From positions 119,517-183,516 of the forward strand of contig NW_004190506.2 in NCBI RefSeq assembly GCF_000224145.3: 64,000 bases of DNA, in the 5' to 3' direction. The notes below the pieces were generated by a model. It worked only from the letters and a program-made list of their open reading frames with translations, ran no database searches and was not told where the DNA came from. Numbering within the stretch: the stretch's first letter is position 1; each line of letters starts with the position of its first letter. Shown here piece after piece: positions 37,701-50,762 of the stretch. A program made the translations under genes and the position numbers. The DNA is from Ciona intestinalis (taxonomy: Eukaryota > Chordata > Ascidiacea > Phlebobranchia > Cionidae).

Positions 37701-40700
37701 TTGGCAAGTATATCCAAGAAGGATAACGGAAGAAAAGAAAGCGAGAGAAGACAAGTGGAGCCTGAACCCGCTTACAGAGCGTTTGCAAGGGCAAGGTATG
37801 GCTGAATATTTCGCAATATAAACCTTAACCGGGCTTCACACACACACACATATATATATATATATTGCTGGATCTTCTAATGTACATTAAAAGCCATAGT
37901 TTGCACTTTCGTAGAATGAGAAAATGGAATAAAAAGGCGTCCCGCTTTCCCCCATCCTACTATATAGGCTACAGTTTAGTTTCGGTTGTAGAAACTTCTG
38001 TTTCTAATAAAGAACTCCCGCTAGAATCGACCACATCATAATGGTGAAACACACGAGAACGTTTTTAATCACGCTTCTCTTACTTAGCGGTAAATCGCTG
38101 ATTCGCGATTTCGAGAGCGATTAGTTGAAGCGAAATTTCGTTCCGTATATTGATTTTTCCGCATGTTATATCGTTTTCTGGTGTTCTGTAAATTTACTAC
38201 CTCTTAGCATAGAATGCGGTTAACAATTTTCGAAGTGCATTTCATGGAGCTTGTAACTCAAATTCGTATCTAAATTTTTTTACACCCTCAGTGCAAATAA
38301 AGGCTCATCATATGAAATAAACTGAGTTCACAATGAAATTAATTTAAAACCGAACAATCTTTTTCTGTCCTTACGAAACATAATATTTTATTGAAATTCC
38401 TCTTCCGTTAATTAATTTACTTAATAGCGTTTTCTTACAAACACGAAATTCACGTGTTTGTAATATTCGTTTTAACAAACATCAAACGCTAAAACTAGCC
38501 AGAAAACGCAAAAAAACTGCCACACAGGAAGACTGCCAATATAATTTTGATTGCTCTCGGATTATGCTAACTACTGCAGATGCGTTTTATATTTGACATA
38601 AACAGGAAACAAACATTCGAATATCCGGTCAAATTGATAATCGTTCAATCAAACCATAAAGTATATCGACGGTAAACAGAACACGTTCTCATTTATGTTA
38701 ATGCCATTTTCCATATTTAAATTGTGTTTTTTGCACTGCAAACCTATTTGACTATCTAACTTGCATATAGTCGTGTGGGGGAAGGTGGGACACCTTTAGC
38801 ACATAATATCCAAACATCCTGACCATGTTTTAAACAAATAATGGCGGTCTATGGGAGTTGTGAGGATACGGATTTATATTTCTTTGAACGTTCTTTTTTT
38901 ACTACCAAATGTGACGAGAAAATAGAAAGAAAAGGTGTCCCATCTTGCCCCACTCTACTATACTCTATGTGGGTTGGGCCCTAGCCAAGGACCTGGTATC
39001 TAGGTCTGATTTGACCATCAATTACCCCCACAAGGCCACCTATGTATATATGACGTAAAGCGACCAGGCTATCTGTTATCTAGCTCTAGCATAACGAAAA
39101 CTCTGTTATTCGACTCAGATTTCGCCACGCAGCCATTTGGTCGATTGGCGGCCGCAAGAGAAAACCAATTAATTTAAATTTGCAACCGTCTCCAAAGCTG
39201 CCGGTGAATGATCCAAAACTACTCTCGGTTGTTTCGAAAATTGCTTCGATAAGAAAACTATACAGCAACAATAACGCTATTCAAGGTAAAATAGTGGAAA
39301 CAATTTAACAATTGTAATAACTTGCATTTGTTTTGTATTATAAAACTATACAGCAACTTTATCCATTGTAAAAAAATAGAAACAGTTCTAATAATATAGA
39401 AACAGTTCTGGTAATATTTTCAATACGAACATGGCAAACTGACCAGAAAATCCGTGTTTTTTGAACATAAATTGCATTAGTTTTGTAAGTTTGACGTTAT
39501 AAATATTTTCCATGTATAACACTCCTATAATACCTTTCTATTTTAAGCGTACCCAATTACAATGGACATGTTGGGTAAGAAACGCCGTAAATGTTGTTTG
39601 TGTGTGTTGTTTGTGAGGCATGGCAGTAAACTAAAACGCGACAAAAGTTAAAATAATTCTTAACGGCACGGCGCTGTGTGTGGTATCTGAGTTTTTGATT
39701 TTAATGTCGATACATTCATCTGGATTAGGGTTTCTTAACTATAGAACTGATCCTATAGGGGGTGCGGGGGTGCTGTATTATTAAGCTTGGTTAGGTCTAC
39801 TCTATAAAAACAAGAATAGCCGAGAACAAGGTGGTATTAGAAATAGAAGAATACAGTGATTTTATTACATAAGTAAGTCTAAAGGGAAGTTCGATAAATT
39901 GTTGGTGATTTGAAAAGGGTAAAGCAAGAAAAGGTTAAGAACCATTTGCTTGGGTGACACGTCAGCGCATAAGTGCAGTTTTCTTCATTTGGGCATCAAA
40001 AAAAATAAAGAGAAAGGTTAAGAACCACTGATTTATAGATATTTACATTATGTGCAGACGAGTCAAGTGGGAATGTTGCTTTTGCTTCCTCTGCATATTC
40101 AACATTGGAAAGTGCGGGAGAATTAACCATCGATGTTTTGTTGCATCGTAGGAAAAGGTTAGTGGTGTTATGTGGGTAAGCTCTCATTGCATGACATTGG
40201 AAATAGGCCGGGATTGGCCATTACCCCCAACTAGTCTTATAGTACTATGGGGTAAGATGGGATATATACCCCAACTAGTGTTACAGTACTTTGGGGTAAG
40301 ATGGGACACAGTTAGCTCATAATATTTAAATATTTTGATCGTGTTTTAAACAATTAACAACGTTCTATGGAAGCCGAGGATACGATTTTATAATTCTTTG
40401 AATGTTCCGTATCTTTACGACTTCCATGGACCGATCAGGACTTTGGATATTATGTGCTAAAGGTGTCTTGTCTTACCCCAACCCACTAATGTGTTGGTAA
40501 AAGGTTGCGGATTTATTTTAGTTTTTGTTATTTTTAGACCGAAAGGCCAAACCGTAATCCCAACTACGAATGCGAACGGGAAGTTCGACACACAGATAAT
40601 GCCAGGCGTTATATCGGTGGATTATGAGACCAGGGAAGGGACAGCCAAGATAAACAAGGATTTTAAATACACATCTGGAACATTGGTAAGGAGACGCTCA

Positions 40701-43700
40701 GATTTACGAATCGATAAGGCATGCATTCAGAAATTAATCTTTTGCGTGGTGCAGATCTTTCCTGAAGACACCTATGTTCAATCAATCTCGATTCCGATCA
40801 TCAACGACGATCAATATTATCCGGACACGGATTTTTACGTCATACTCAAGAACCCAAGTGGGGATGCAACGCTTGGAGATCCTTCTGTTTCTAGAGTCAC
40901 CATTATTGACGATGATAGTACGTATACAAGGTTGAATACAATTATCTACGGGTTTATTTTATTACTGACACAACTTTTTCATTTGCTGGTTTTTGATTAA
41001 AAACACATTTTCTTTCTATTTTCTCGTCCTATTTGGTGGTAAAAAATAACATTTAAAGATTTATAAAACGGTACGACTTCAATAGACTATTGTTAGTTGT
41101 TTAAAACACGGTCAGAATATTTGGATATTATGTGCTAAAGGTGTCCCATCTTACCTCACGGTACTGTATATATTTTGCCTAAATGGCACCGTGAGTCTCC
41201 TTTTCAAATCGAATATATAATGCAGCGTAACATCTGTTCCATGTTTTGCCCACAGAGCCCGGCGATTTTGTTCTAGAAACATCTCAACTTTACGCTGATA
41301 TGGAAAAGGGGGAAGTCAGCGCAACAGTGTTGCGTCAGTGCGGGAGCGACGGGGTCGTCTTTGTACATTACGCAACCATGTAAGTACACGCACAATGTTG
41401 GACTATATATTCACAAAGCTATTGTACGTATTGTCCAACATAAGAAACCCGATACTGGGTTTGTATTTTTAACATGACATAAATGTCGTTACTTGGGAGC
41501 AGCACGCACAGCGTCTCAATTGCTGTATGATTGTTGCAAGTCATTGTAATGTTATATGAGACTTATTATACGATGTAATTAACGATATCCATCACTCGAA
41601 GTGACGGGACAGCACATGGCGGTGAAACCATGGATCTCGGTGTAGACTACGTTCATACAAGCGGGAAACTTGAGTTTAAACATCAGGAAACTTCTAAAGT
41701 AATCACGATCGAGATAAATAAAGATATTACAGTAAGTACTGTGTGGATACCGATATATGTGAGATAAAAATAAACGAAAGGCGTTAAAATTACCATTTTT
41801 TGCCATAAAACAGAACGGTAAAAATGCGGTTACAGTTTACAAGTATAGGCTACCATTCAGGCGGTTTCACCCGCTTAATAAAGCGTGGGTGAAATTTACC
41901 AATGATTTGACATACACGTCTGCTTTAGCTCTTTTTCGCTTCCTACCGACAAGTGAAATCAAACGAAACGTGGGAAATATACTACGGTTTTAAAACAAGA
42001 TAATCCATTAAAAGATTATTAAGAACACTTTGTTTACAATTCTAGGAGACAAAGAACTTCGTGATAATTCTACGAAATCCAAGCCAAGGTTCGCATCTCG
42101 GAGAACATAGTGCAGCAGTGGTGAATATCAACCTTGAAGCTTGTGGTAAGGCGATGAATGACATTTATTTCGTCTCTTCGATCACGATCGGAAAAAGTTT
42201 AAAATGTTTCGGATAAAAGGCGTAAACGTTATTTATAGCGTTCGGACAAGATATAGTGGGATAGGTTTAGGATAAGATAACATTTGTTATCAATTTTTTT
42301 ACGTCCCATTTGGTAGTAAACAAAGAAAATATTTACGTAATTAAAGAACCGCATCTTCACTACGTTTATTACAAACGTTGTACATTAATAACGACTGTCG
42401 TTGCCATGCTAGAGTAAGTCTTTATACTGGCACGGCGGAGCAACGACAGTTGTTATAACACGCGTTTTCTGTTTCATATTCTTTAATCTATTTATTTTTG
42501 TTCAATCTTGATTAGGTATTAACAGTATGAGTCGAGTCTTGATCGATGAAAACGACACAACATGGGTGGGCCAAATTCGAAAGTGAGTACAATCTATGTT
42601 TTTGGGGTAATGGAGCAAACGAGGCCTAAATCCGAAGACCCATGGCATGACACCTCACTCACATAGAATAGAACAAATTATGCTTTATAGCTTAGCACAA
42701 AGTTAGGTTTTCGTGAAATTTACCTTTCTTAATTGGCAAAAATTAGTGAGGTTTAAATTTCCCATCGGCGTTGGCTCATAAATAAGGATGTTTAAACGTC
42801 GGTAAGCAAGATTCTTGATAAAAGTCAAAACACAGGTTAATATGCCTGGTGGCAGCAGTATATAAAATGCGTTTTTATCCTAGTGCGATGATAGTCGGGG
42901 GTGAGATGGACGACTACGGTAACGAATCCCCGCCTTCCAATACGGACTTTCTCATGCACGCCATTTCAATGCCGTGGAAAATTGTATTTGCACTTGCACC
43001 TACACGTCATGCCTATGGAGGATTTCCTGCCTTCATCATATCTCTTCTAATGATTGGTTGCCTGACAGCTATTATAGAACAGGTAATACCGTGAAGCCTT
43101 AGCTTATATTCCACGATCGCCTGTATCCAACGGGTGATGGTTCAAGGCTCGTCGCTGCTGCAGTTCAGGGCGTATGTGTCCTTATGCAAGATAACGGGCT
43201 GTCTGAACTCGGCGATATTAAAAAAACAATCACCACCAAGCGGCAAGAAGTGTATATGGAACAGAACAGAAGTGTTATAACGACTGTCGTTTTCCGGCCA
43301 CGCGAGGATAAATATGTTACATTCGTTCATTCTCGCTTATTTTCTACGTTAAACGTGCTTCCAACGATTTCAGCTTGGACATCTGTTGGGATGTGTGGCG
43401 ACACTAAAAACACAAGTTACTGGGATAACGATCATTGCGCTTGGAACAAGTTTGCCAGATACAATTGCTTCAAGAACAGCAGCTTTACAAGATGATTATG
43501 CTGATGCTTCTATTGGGAATATAACAGGGAGTAATAGGTAGGCTGTTTGAAACAGTGTGAACATAATGTTTTTCAATGTTTTTTATGTTGTTTTTCATTG
43601 AAATTAAAAAACATCAGGAAATTACGGTAACATCGTTTTTTTTTTTAGTTACATTGGGGTAATTATTATAATGTATCTTTTACTTATTATGCGTTCTTCG

Positions 43701-44417
43701 TGTTCACTCCCGGAAACTTTGACTGTACAATAATAATAACTTTTATTTTCTCTTCCATTCTGGTAGAGAATATAAAAACATCACTTTCTCTTGAACTATA
43801 CGCATAATCGAACCTAGGACAATAATCGACACTTTATTTTAACAGCGTGAATGTGTTTCTTGGCCTTGGTTTGCCCTGGGTCATACGGACGATGTATTTC
43901 GCTGTAAAAGGAGGCCAATATATCGTAGATACCGACGGACTCGACTTTGCTGTTACTTTGTTCGATTCCTTTGGGGCAGTTTGTGTTGTGCTCCTAATAT
44001 TAAGGTTAGTCGTTCAAACTATTCTATGTGGGTGAGGATCCGCAGCGTGGCGATTTAGGCCGGAATTGGCCCATTTCTTTCAAAACTATCGCTGTTCAAA
44101 TTATATATTCTACTCTATGTGGGTAAGGTCCCGCTTCGTGGTATGCCTTGAGTCGTGTAGGATTGTGGCCAGAACTGGCCCATAACCCAAGAAAACTATC
44201 GCCGTTCAAACTACAATGCGAAATATAAACACAATATTAAAACAAAGAGTAAGCTTTATGTCAAATTGTACTAACAATTGTAATTTTCAGGAGGTACGTA
44301 CTTGGCGGGGAACTCGGTGGGAGCACTCGGGTTAAGTGGGCGAGTGGAATCTTTCTTTTCACGCTGTGGTTTATTTTTATCATCGTATCTTCACTAAAGG
44401 CGTATAACTATTTCTAA
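31710..44417 (+). CDS. SLC8: Na+/Ca2+ exchanger, SLC8 (NCX) family, 18 coding exons
   Basis: Exons: 31710-31937, 33090-33399, 35108-35340, 36403-36485, 36812-36928, 37691-37795, 39119-39285, 40058-40157, 40538-40685, 40755-40917, 41256-41379, 41602-41731, 42046-42145, 42516-42582, 42884-43082, 43374-43537, 43846-44004, 44291-44417. All phases join: 2724 nt, 907 residues, against about 970 for human NCX1. The alpha-1 repeat ([14 protein letters not shown], to about 122) and alpha-2 repeat (ALGTSLPDT, about 780-788, then [12 protein letters not shown]) form the ion path. Two Calx-beta domains (about 415-551 and 552-690) fill the cytosolic loop. NCX exchanges three Na+ for one Ca2+ across the plasma membrane. 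The start is provisional: no cleavable signal peptide is evident, so a 5' exon could be missing. The segment after TM5 lacks the basic XIP character, and the loop holds RRGS and RRVS sites. The vertebrate paralogue number cannot be assigned. Confidence 0.95.
32019..32176 (-). mobile_element. MITE family A, NCX intron 1
   Basis: TATAGTAGGGTGGGGAAAGA begins the element, TTTAGCACAGAGTATATCCC follows, and CTTCCTCCTATCCTACTATA ends it. Confidence 0.8.
33520..33617. mobile_element. Small TIR element, NCX intron 2
   Basis: GTGTTCGGAAAGTCACTGTG at the left is mirrored by CACAGTGGTTTTTCCGAACA at the right, about 98 bp in total. The termini have the look of Tc1/mariner-type MITEs, but the class is an inference. 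Confidence 0.6.
33846..34042 (+). mobile_element. MITE family A, NCX intron 2
   Basis: A nearly full-length copy: CAGTAGGGTGGGGGAAGATG at the left and CATCTTCCCCCATCCTACTA at the right, followed by TA. Confidence 0.85.
35353..35534 (-). mobile_element. MITE family A, composite, left of gap, NCX intron 3
   Basis: It begins TAGTAGGGTGGGGACCTTTA 12 bp after the exon 3 donor, with a second start TAGTAGGATGGGGGAAGATG near 35425. The interior runs into the N gap. Confidence 0.8.
35535..35863. other. Assembly gap, 329 N, in NCX intron 3
   Basis: The N run is bounded on both sides by the same stretch of MITE interior. Open frames spanning it are artefacts. Confidence 0.99.
35864..36205 (-). mobile_element. 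MITE family A, two tandem copies right of gap
   Basis: The first (35864-36032) starts inside the element and ends CATCTTCCCCCACCCTACTA. A degenerate second copy (about 36033-36205) follows directly, with TCCGATATCCTGATCGTGTT and a decayed end. Confidence 0.75.
36978..37115 (+). repeat. Three-unit degenerate tandem repeat, NCX intron 5
   Basis: TACTTTTTCGCCAAACAGTT, TACTTTTTCGCCAAAGCGTT and TACTTTTTCGTTGAACAGTT recur at about 50-55 bp spacing. Confidence 0.75.
37480..37640 (-). mobile_element. SINE tail, reverse orientation, NCX intron 5
   Basis: It carries GTGTTCTGTTTCATACACTT, CGTGCCCGCTTACGA and AACCCATTAGTGACCACTGG, the reverse of the tail modules in other copies. Comparable reverse tails occur at about 34970-35060, 50630-50700, 56035-56105, 62380-62450 and 63195-63305. 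Confidence 0.5.
37905..37972 (-). mobile_element. MITE family A, terminal fragment
   Basis: Only the last part is present: GAATGAGAAAATGGAATAAA then TTTCCCCCATCCTACTATA. Confidence 0.65.
38766..38966 (-). mobile_element. MITE family A, NCX intron 6
   Basis: It runs from GTGTGGGGGAAGGTGGGACA to CATCTTGCCCCACTCTACTA, a full-length copy. Confidence 0.8.
40243..40488 (-). mobile_element. MITE family A, with duplicated end, NCX intron 8
   Basis: TACTATGGGGTAAGATGGGA and TACTTTGGGGTAAGATGGGA are successive starts about 40 bp apart. The end is GTGTCTTGTCTTACCCCAAC. It lies about 50 bp upstream of exon 9. Confidence 0.75.
41008..41172 (+). mobile_element. MITE family A, lacking its left end, NCX intron 10
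   Basis: TTCTATTTTCTCGTCCTATT to GTGTCCCATCTTACCTCACG. The expected GGGTGGGG terminus is missing. A further fragment lies near 42250-42340. Confidence 0.7.
43120..43345 (+). mobile_element. SINE-like element between NCX exons 15 and 16
   Basis: It contains GGTTCAAGGCTCGTCGCTGC, GGCGTATGTGTCCTTATGCA and the tail GTGTATATGGAACAGAACAG followed by TATAACGACTGTCGTT. All three modules are shared with other copies in the window. It lies upstream of the exon at 43374. Confidence 0.55.
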
Positions 44418-45321
44418 GAGAGAAGCTACCTAAGAGGCGAAACACGGGCATGACCTGCAAAAAATTGTGGAATATTTTTAGCTTTACGCCCCAGCAAAGT
44501 TTGTATGTTCGTTCTTTTTTGTCGATTTGTATTATACCACTATACATGTTTCGCGCAACCGCTGTTGAATTTTGAAGCGGTTGAAATATAATCTTATAAA
44601 ATATGAGTGGACGATTGTATTCGGTGATCTATTCTACTCAGCTTGATGCCATGTAAAGATGCATTAAGACATTGGTAAAAAAACTATATAGTATATATAG
44701 TAAAGTGGGAGATTGGACACATTGAACACATAATATCTAAATATCCTGATCGTATTTTAAACAATTAACAACGGTATTTGGGAGTCGTGAGGATAGGGTT
44801 TTATGATTCTTTGTTTACAATCAATATTAGTGAGAAAATAAAATGAAAGTGCGTTACACGTGGCAACAGAGTTCGGCTCTGGATCGAAAGAAACAGGTAC
44901 AAAGAACATGGCGCAAGACATCGTTGTGGACGTATTCGTCCTTAGATGAGACACCGAACAGCATTTGCTCCAACTTCGTTGTTCTTATGTGCTATGCAAA
45001 TGTTAGATACCTTAAAACAGTTTACCAATTCAAAAACCACCCACAAAGTTACGAATTACGAATGATTTTATAAAACAGATCATAACTACTCAAAAGTTAA
45101 ACAAGGTTTTATCACACCGAACGCTCCTGTTATAACGACTGTCGTTGCTCCACCACAGCCACATAATCAAGTTACATCTTTTTATTCAGCATATCTATAC
45201 CAATATAACTTGTAAAGCTAAGACTTCCGCCAATATGAAGACATCATTATTTTTATTGGATTCCATTTTCGGGAATGTAAACAACGTAAGAAATAACAAT
45301 TGCAGGATTCGGGATTTGGTA
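44418..45321. other. Convergent intergenic region, NCX 3' end and METTL1 3' end
   Basis: About 0.9 kb between two stop codons. It holds a partial MITE family A copy (44698-44850; TATAGTAAAGTGGGAGATTG) and a SINE-like tail (about 45085-45190). No coding exon is seen. Confidence 0.7.
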
Positions 45322-46943
<1,622 letters not shown>

Positions 46944-47397
46944 TTTAAAACTTATTTAGTTTTTACTCTGTATGGGACAAAAGTATGTAAACATTGGTTG
47001 TCTTTATTCTCTTATTGTAAAGCTTTGTCTAAATTATTCACCACACATGAAAAAGGAAATACACAATCCTTTAACTGATATACAAATGCATCTGTTTTCT
47101 GTTTCTACATTTTAACATTTTTTAACTGAATAAAAAAAGTTTTGAGAAACATTTTGAACATAACATATTAAAATAGATAACATTTTGATTGCATCAATAT
47201 CTTATTCATTCTAAACAATTCAAAATCCAACTGAAAAAATTTTACATACATACACACTAAATTGTGATACATTGCATTTATCCTAAATTTTAAAAGTACC
47301 CAGAAAACAAACAATAATTTAAGTGACAAAATAAGCAAGAAATACAATAAACTTTGCAAATTTCACCTAAACAGAAAATCAACAATCACGCATAAAT
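46944..47397. other. Spacer between ABCF1 and METTL1
   Basis: 455 bp, AT-rich. It should contain the METTL1 promoter and the ABCF1 3' UTR. No coding or repeat feature is recognised. Confidence 0.6.
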
Positions 47398-49551
47398 TTA
47401 CTGTTTATTTTGAACGACCTCTTCTCCCAAAGATTCCAATATTTCTTGTTTATAATCATCAAAGTCACCTTCGATTTGATTGACAGTTTGGCTTTCCACG
47501 ACCCATAAAGTGCAGTCGGTTTCTGTTATAAGTCGAGCGTCGTGAGAAACAATAAGGACCCCACCTTTGTACTGATTAATAGCAGCAGCAAGCGCATCTA
47601 TGGATTCAAGATCAAGATTGTTAGTGGGTTCATCAAGAATTAAAATATCTGGTGCGTAAGAAATTAATTCGGCTAACGCAACTCTTGCTTTTTGTCCTCC
47701 ACTCAAATCCCGAATAGGAATTTCATGAGCATGGCTGACCAAGCCAACAGAGCCAAGCCTTTTCCTTGAAGCTTGGTAGTCTAAGTTGAACTTATCCCTG
47801 AGATATTGTGTGGCAGATTTGTCCAAATCCAACTGATCAGCAGAATGCTGACTGTAATAAGCAAAACGAAGACGAGGATTTCTTCTGGACTCGCCAACAG
47901 TTGGCTCCAGGTAACCACACAGTAGTTTTAGCAGAGTTGATTTACCGACACCATTAGGCCCAACTATAGCTATCCGTGAATCCATATCAATACCAAAGTC
48001 GATATTTTTGAACAGAGGAGGTTGGTTTTCGTATGCGAAGTCGACATTATGTAGACCAAGGATAGGAGGGCTTAGTGTAGGAGGGTCGGGGAATGAAAAC
48101 TTCACAACATATTCTCTTGGTTTGGTGATAAGTTCTGTAGTTGTGTCCACACTCTCCACCATCACAGATGCTCCTCTTTTTTGTCCTTTCTCCTGCTTTC
48201 TTGTCAGAGCTTCTTTCTGCTTTTTCTCCGCAGCTACTTTGGATGAACCGTGCGCTTTTAAACTTTTCAACTTCTTTTCCTGCTTCTCGTAATCCTTCAT
48301 TCTTTCCCTTAACCTCTGCTCGTGCATTTTCTTAAACTGGGAGTAATTCCCTCGATAAGGATTTAGTTTCAGGTCTTCTAAATGAATAATATCCGTACAA
48401 ACATTATTTAAGAAAGCCTGGTCATGGGAAACTACAAGCAACGTCTTCTTCCAGTTTTGCAAGTAGTTATCCAACCAAATCACAGCGTTCAAATCCAAAT
48501 GATTAGTAGGTTCATCAAGTAGCAACAAAGTCGGCTCTAAAAATAAAGCCCTAGCAAGAGAAACTCTCATTCTCCAACCACCCGAGAAATCATGAGTTGC
48601 ACGTTTTTGCATGGAAGCCGTAAACCCAAGACCAGCAAGAATCCTCCGAGCTCTGGACTCAGCAGAATCAACACCAATGGCTTCCATATCCTCATATAGC
48701 TTTTTCAAATCATCCTGGACAGACAAATCTCCTTTCATTTGTCTTGCTGTGAGTTCCTTTTCAAGCTTAAGTAGTCTTAACCTTTCAGTATCAGCATTGA
48801 GAACAGCTTCAATAGCAGGCGTCTCATCTGCTTTTACTTCTTGTTCACAATATAAAATATCAATGTGAGCGGGAATTGAAAGTTTTCGAGCTGCTATATG
48901 TCGTAGCAGGGTCGTCTTGCCTTTTCCATTAGGTCCCAACAAACCATACCTCCTTCCTGCAACTATTGTTAGATTTGCATTTTTTAATAAATCTTTACCT
49001 TTAGCAGCAATGGAGAAACTCTCAATTTTAATATCAGATGTGTTTTCATAAGTTTGCGCTGAACTGGACGACTTTTGCTCAGAAACAGAAAAGTTTCCAA
49101 GCTCGTCATTTGTCCTTTGAGTTTCCATCTCTGCAAGTTGCTTCTTGTATTGCAAATCCTTCAAATACTTTTTCCTTTCTTTCCTCGTCATATTTTTCAT
49201 TAATTCTTCGTCTGCTTCCAGCTCTTCATTCACAGGACCATCTTCATGAGTGAAATCCTGAATTTGCTCTTCCTCCTCCTCATTTTCCTCTCTTTCCTCC
49301 TTGCTCCTCTCTGAAATAGTAACCTGCTTCATATCTTGAACCAAATCCTTAGCTGGTGCTTTTGATCTTTTATTTCTGGCAGGTTTCTCCTTTTCAACAA
49401 CAGGTTCCTCTTTCGTCCCGTCATCTTCCTGCAATTCTTCGAAAAACGATTTCTTTGAATTTTTCTTCTTCTTAGTCTTTTTTTCTACCGGTTTTGCACC
49501 ATTCTGTACATCAGTTACAGCATCAGGATCTGTTTTGTTTTTCTTTGGCAT
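47398..49551 (-). CDS. ABCF1: ATP-binding cassette subfamily F member 1 (ABC50), intronless CDS
   Basis: One uninterrupted frame of 717 residues is read from [10 protein letters not shown]. The frame is open 37 codons further upstream, but the later ATG fits the family N-terminus. A charged lysine/glutamate-rich N-terminal region (about 1-170) precedes two ABC modules. The first has Walker [12 protein letters not shown] (about 206), signature [14 protein letters not shown] and Walker [13 protein letters not shown]. The second has Walker [12 protein letters not shown], signature [14 protein letters not shown] and Walker [13 protein letters not shown]. There are no membrane segments, as expected for ABCF. 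ABCF1 associates with ribosomes and eIF2 and supports translation initiation. It is shorter than human ABCF1 (845), mainly in the N-terminal tail. No intron is needed in the coding part, unlike all neighbours, and no poly(A) tract or target duplication marks it as a retrocopy. Confidence 0.96.
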   Translation of the reverse strand: MPKKNKTDPDAVTDVQNGAKPVEKKTKKKKNSKKSFFEELQEDDGTKEEPVVEKEKPARNKRSKAPAKDLVQDMKQVTISERSKEEREENEEEEEQIQDFTHEDGPVNEELEADEELMKNMTRKERKKYLKDLQYKKQLAEMETQRTNDELGNFSVSEQKSSSSAQTYENTSDIKIESFSIAAKGKDLLKNANLTIVAGRRYGLLGPNGKGKTTLLRHIAARKLSIPAHIDILYCEQEVKADETPAIEAVLNADTERLRLLKLEKELTARQMKGDLSVQDDLKKLYEDMEAIGVDSAESRARRILAGLGFTASMQKRATHDFSGGWRMRVSLARALFLEPTLLLLDEPTNHLDLNAVIWLDNYLQNWKKTLLVVSHDQAFLNNVCTDIIHLEDLKLNPYRGNYSQFKKMHEQRLRERMKDYEKQEKKLKSLKAHGSSKVAAEKKQKEALTRKQEKGQKRGASVMVESVDTTTELITKPREYVVKFSFPDPPTLSPPILGLHNVDFAYENQPPLFKNIDFGIDMDSRIAIVGPNGVGKSTLLKLLCGYLEPTVGESRRNPRLRFAYYSQHSADQLDLDKSATQYLRDKFNLDYQASRKRLGSVGLVSHAHEIPIRDLSGGQKARVALAELISYAPDILILDEPTNNLDLESIDALAAAINQYKGGVLIVSHDARLITETDCTLWVVESQTVNQIEGDFDDYKQEILESLGEEVVQNKQ

Positions 49552-50762
49552 CTTAACCGTTGAAAAATAAATTCTGTGTAATAAAATATAAGGGTTACGG
49601 ATTTGAGCCTCAACGGACACGTTATTTTCAAAACTAATAAACAATCCTCCACTAAAAAACAAGGTGCGTTACATTAGGCTGGTGGAAAGAGTTAGATGTT
49701 GGTAATTTGGAAATTATTAGTTAGGAGTTACGTCTGTTACGAGTTAGTGGTTATATTTATAGGGGTTAATATTTAATAGTAGATAACGTTACTTAACGTA
49801 GGAGAGGACTGACAGCCTGACAGGACTCTTTACTAGCATCTAGCACCCTATTTTATTTAATAAAAGTATGGGTAAGGCGCCACTGTCGTGTAAACGAAAC
49901 GTTGAGCCATTTAAACATTGAAACTAAACATAGCCTACATAAAACAATTAAATCATAATGTTGTGTAAACTTCTTATACGTGCACACATGTGCACCAATG
50001 TATGTCTGGTTAGCAGTAGAGAAGCAAGAGCACTAATGTTAGACCATGGTCCCACCACATAGAAAAACCCCAGTTAATAATTATGTTTGCAAATCTTGCG
50101 CATTGTCTGACCTGCATGTTGCATTGTTTCTATTATATTATATTATACCTAAACCATCTGTTACATGTGAAATCGTACATTCAATCATCTTTCCAGAGAT
50201 AATGACGTAGTGACTTGGTACACAATCCCTAGCGATTATCAACTTGCGTGTAATTTTTTCCTTGACTACCTAATGCCCTAATCTAATGCTTTGGGCATAA
50301 ATCATCACACTTTTCAGGGCAAATTTTGTGTAATCACAGCAATAATCCAAATGAAACATAGAAACAACAGTATGATGATATGACCACAATTAATAAATAG
50401 ACCACATTGCGTACATATAAATAAATGCGAATTATGAAGACAAATAAATTATACAGAATACAGTTACAGTATAGAAATAGAGTACCATGATAAAATTAAG
50501 CGCTTTTATGTAATGCAGGTGTATGAATAAACATTCGAATAGGTTCCTTTTAAAATCTATTAAAGTGTTTAAAGTTAATTTAGTACGATTGGACTACGAA
50601 TGAATGATTGAATTTAACTTATTTATCTTCGCGTGGCGGAGCAAAGCCAGTCGTTATAACACGGGTGTTCTGTTTCATACTCCTACCCGCGTTTGATTTT
50701 TAGATTATGTAATTGAGGAGGCGCAGGATTGCGTTCAATTACTGTACGAATAAATTGAAGAA
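49552..50762. other. Spacer upstream of ABCF1
   Basis: 1.2 kb without supported exons. A reverse SINE tail lies at about 50630-50700 (GTGTTCTGTTTCATACTCCT). The ABCF1 promoter should be here. Confidence 0.6.

Noticed and set aside
39090..39285. Longer version of NCX exon 7 starting at 39090
   Set aside because: The frame is open there, but the splice phase does not fit exon 6; the acceptor at 39117-39118 gives the correct phase and continues [10 protein letters not shown].
49552..49662. N-terminal extension of ABCF1
   Set aside because: The in-frame extension does not resemble ABCF1 N-termini, whereas [10 protein letters not shown] does; it is probably 5' UTR.
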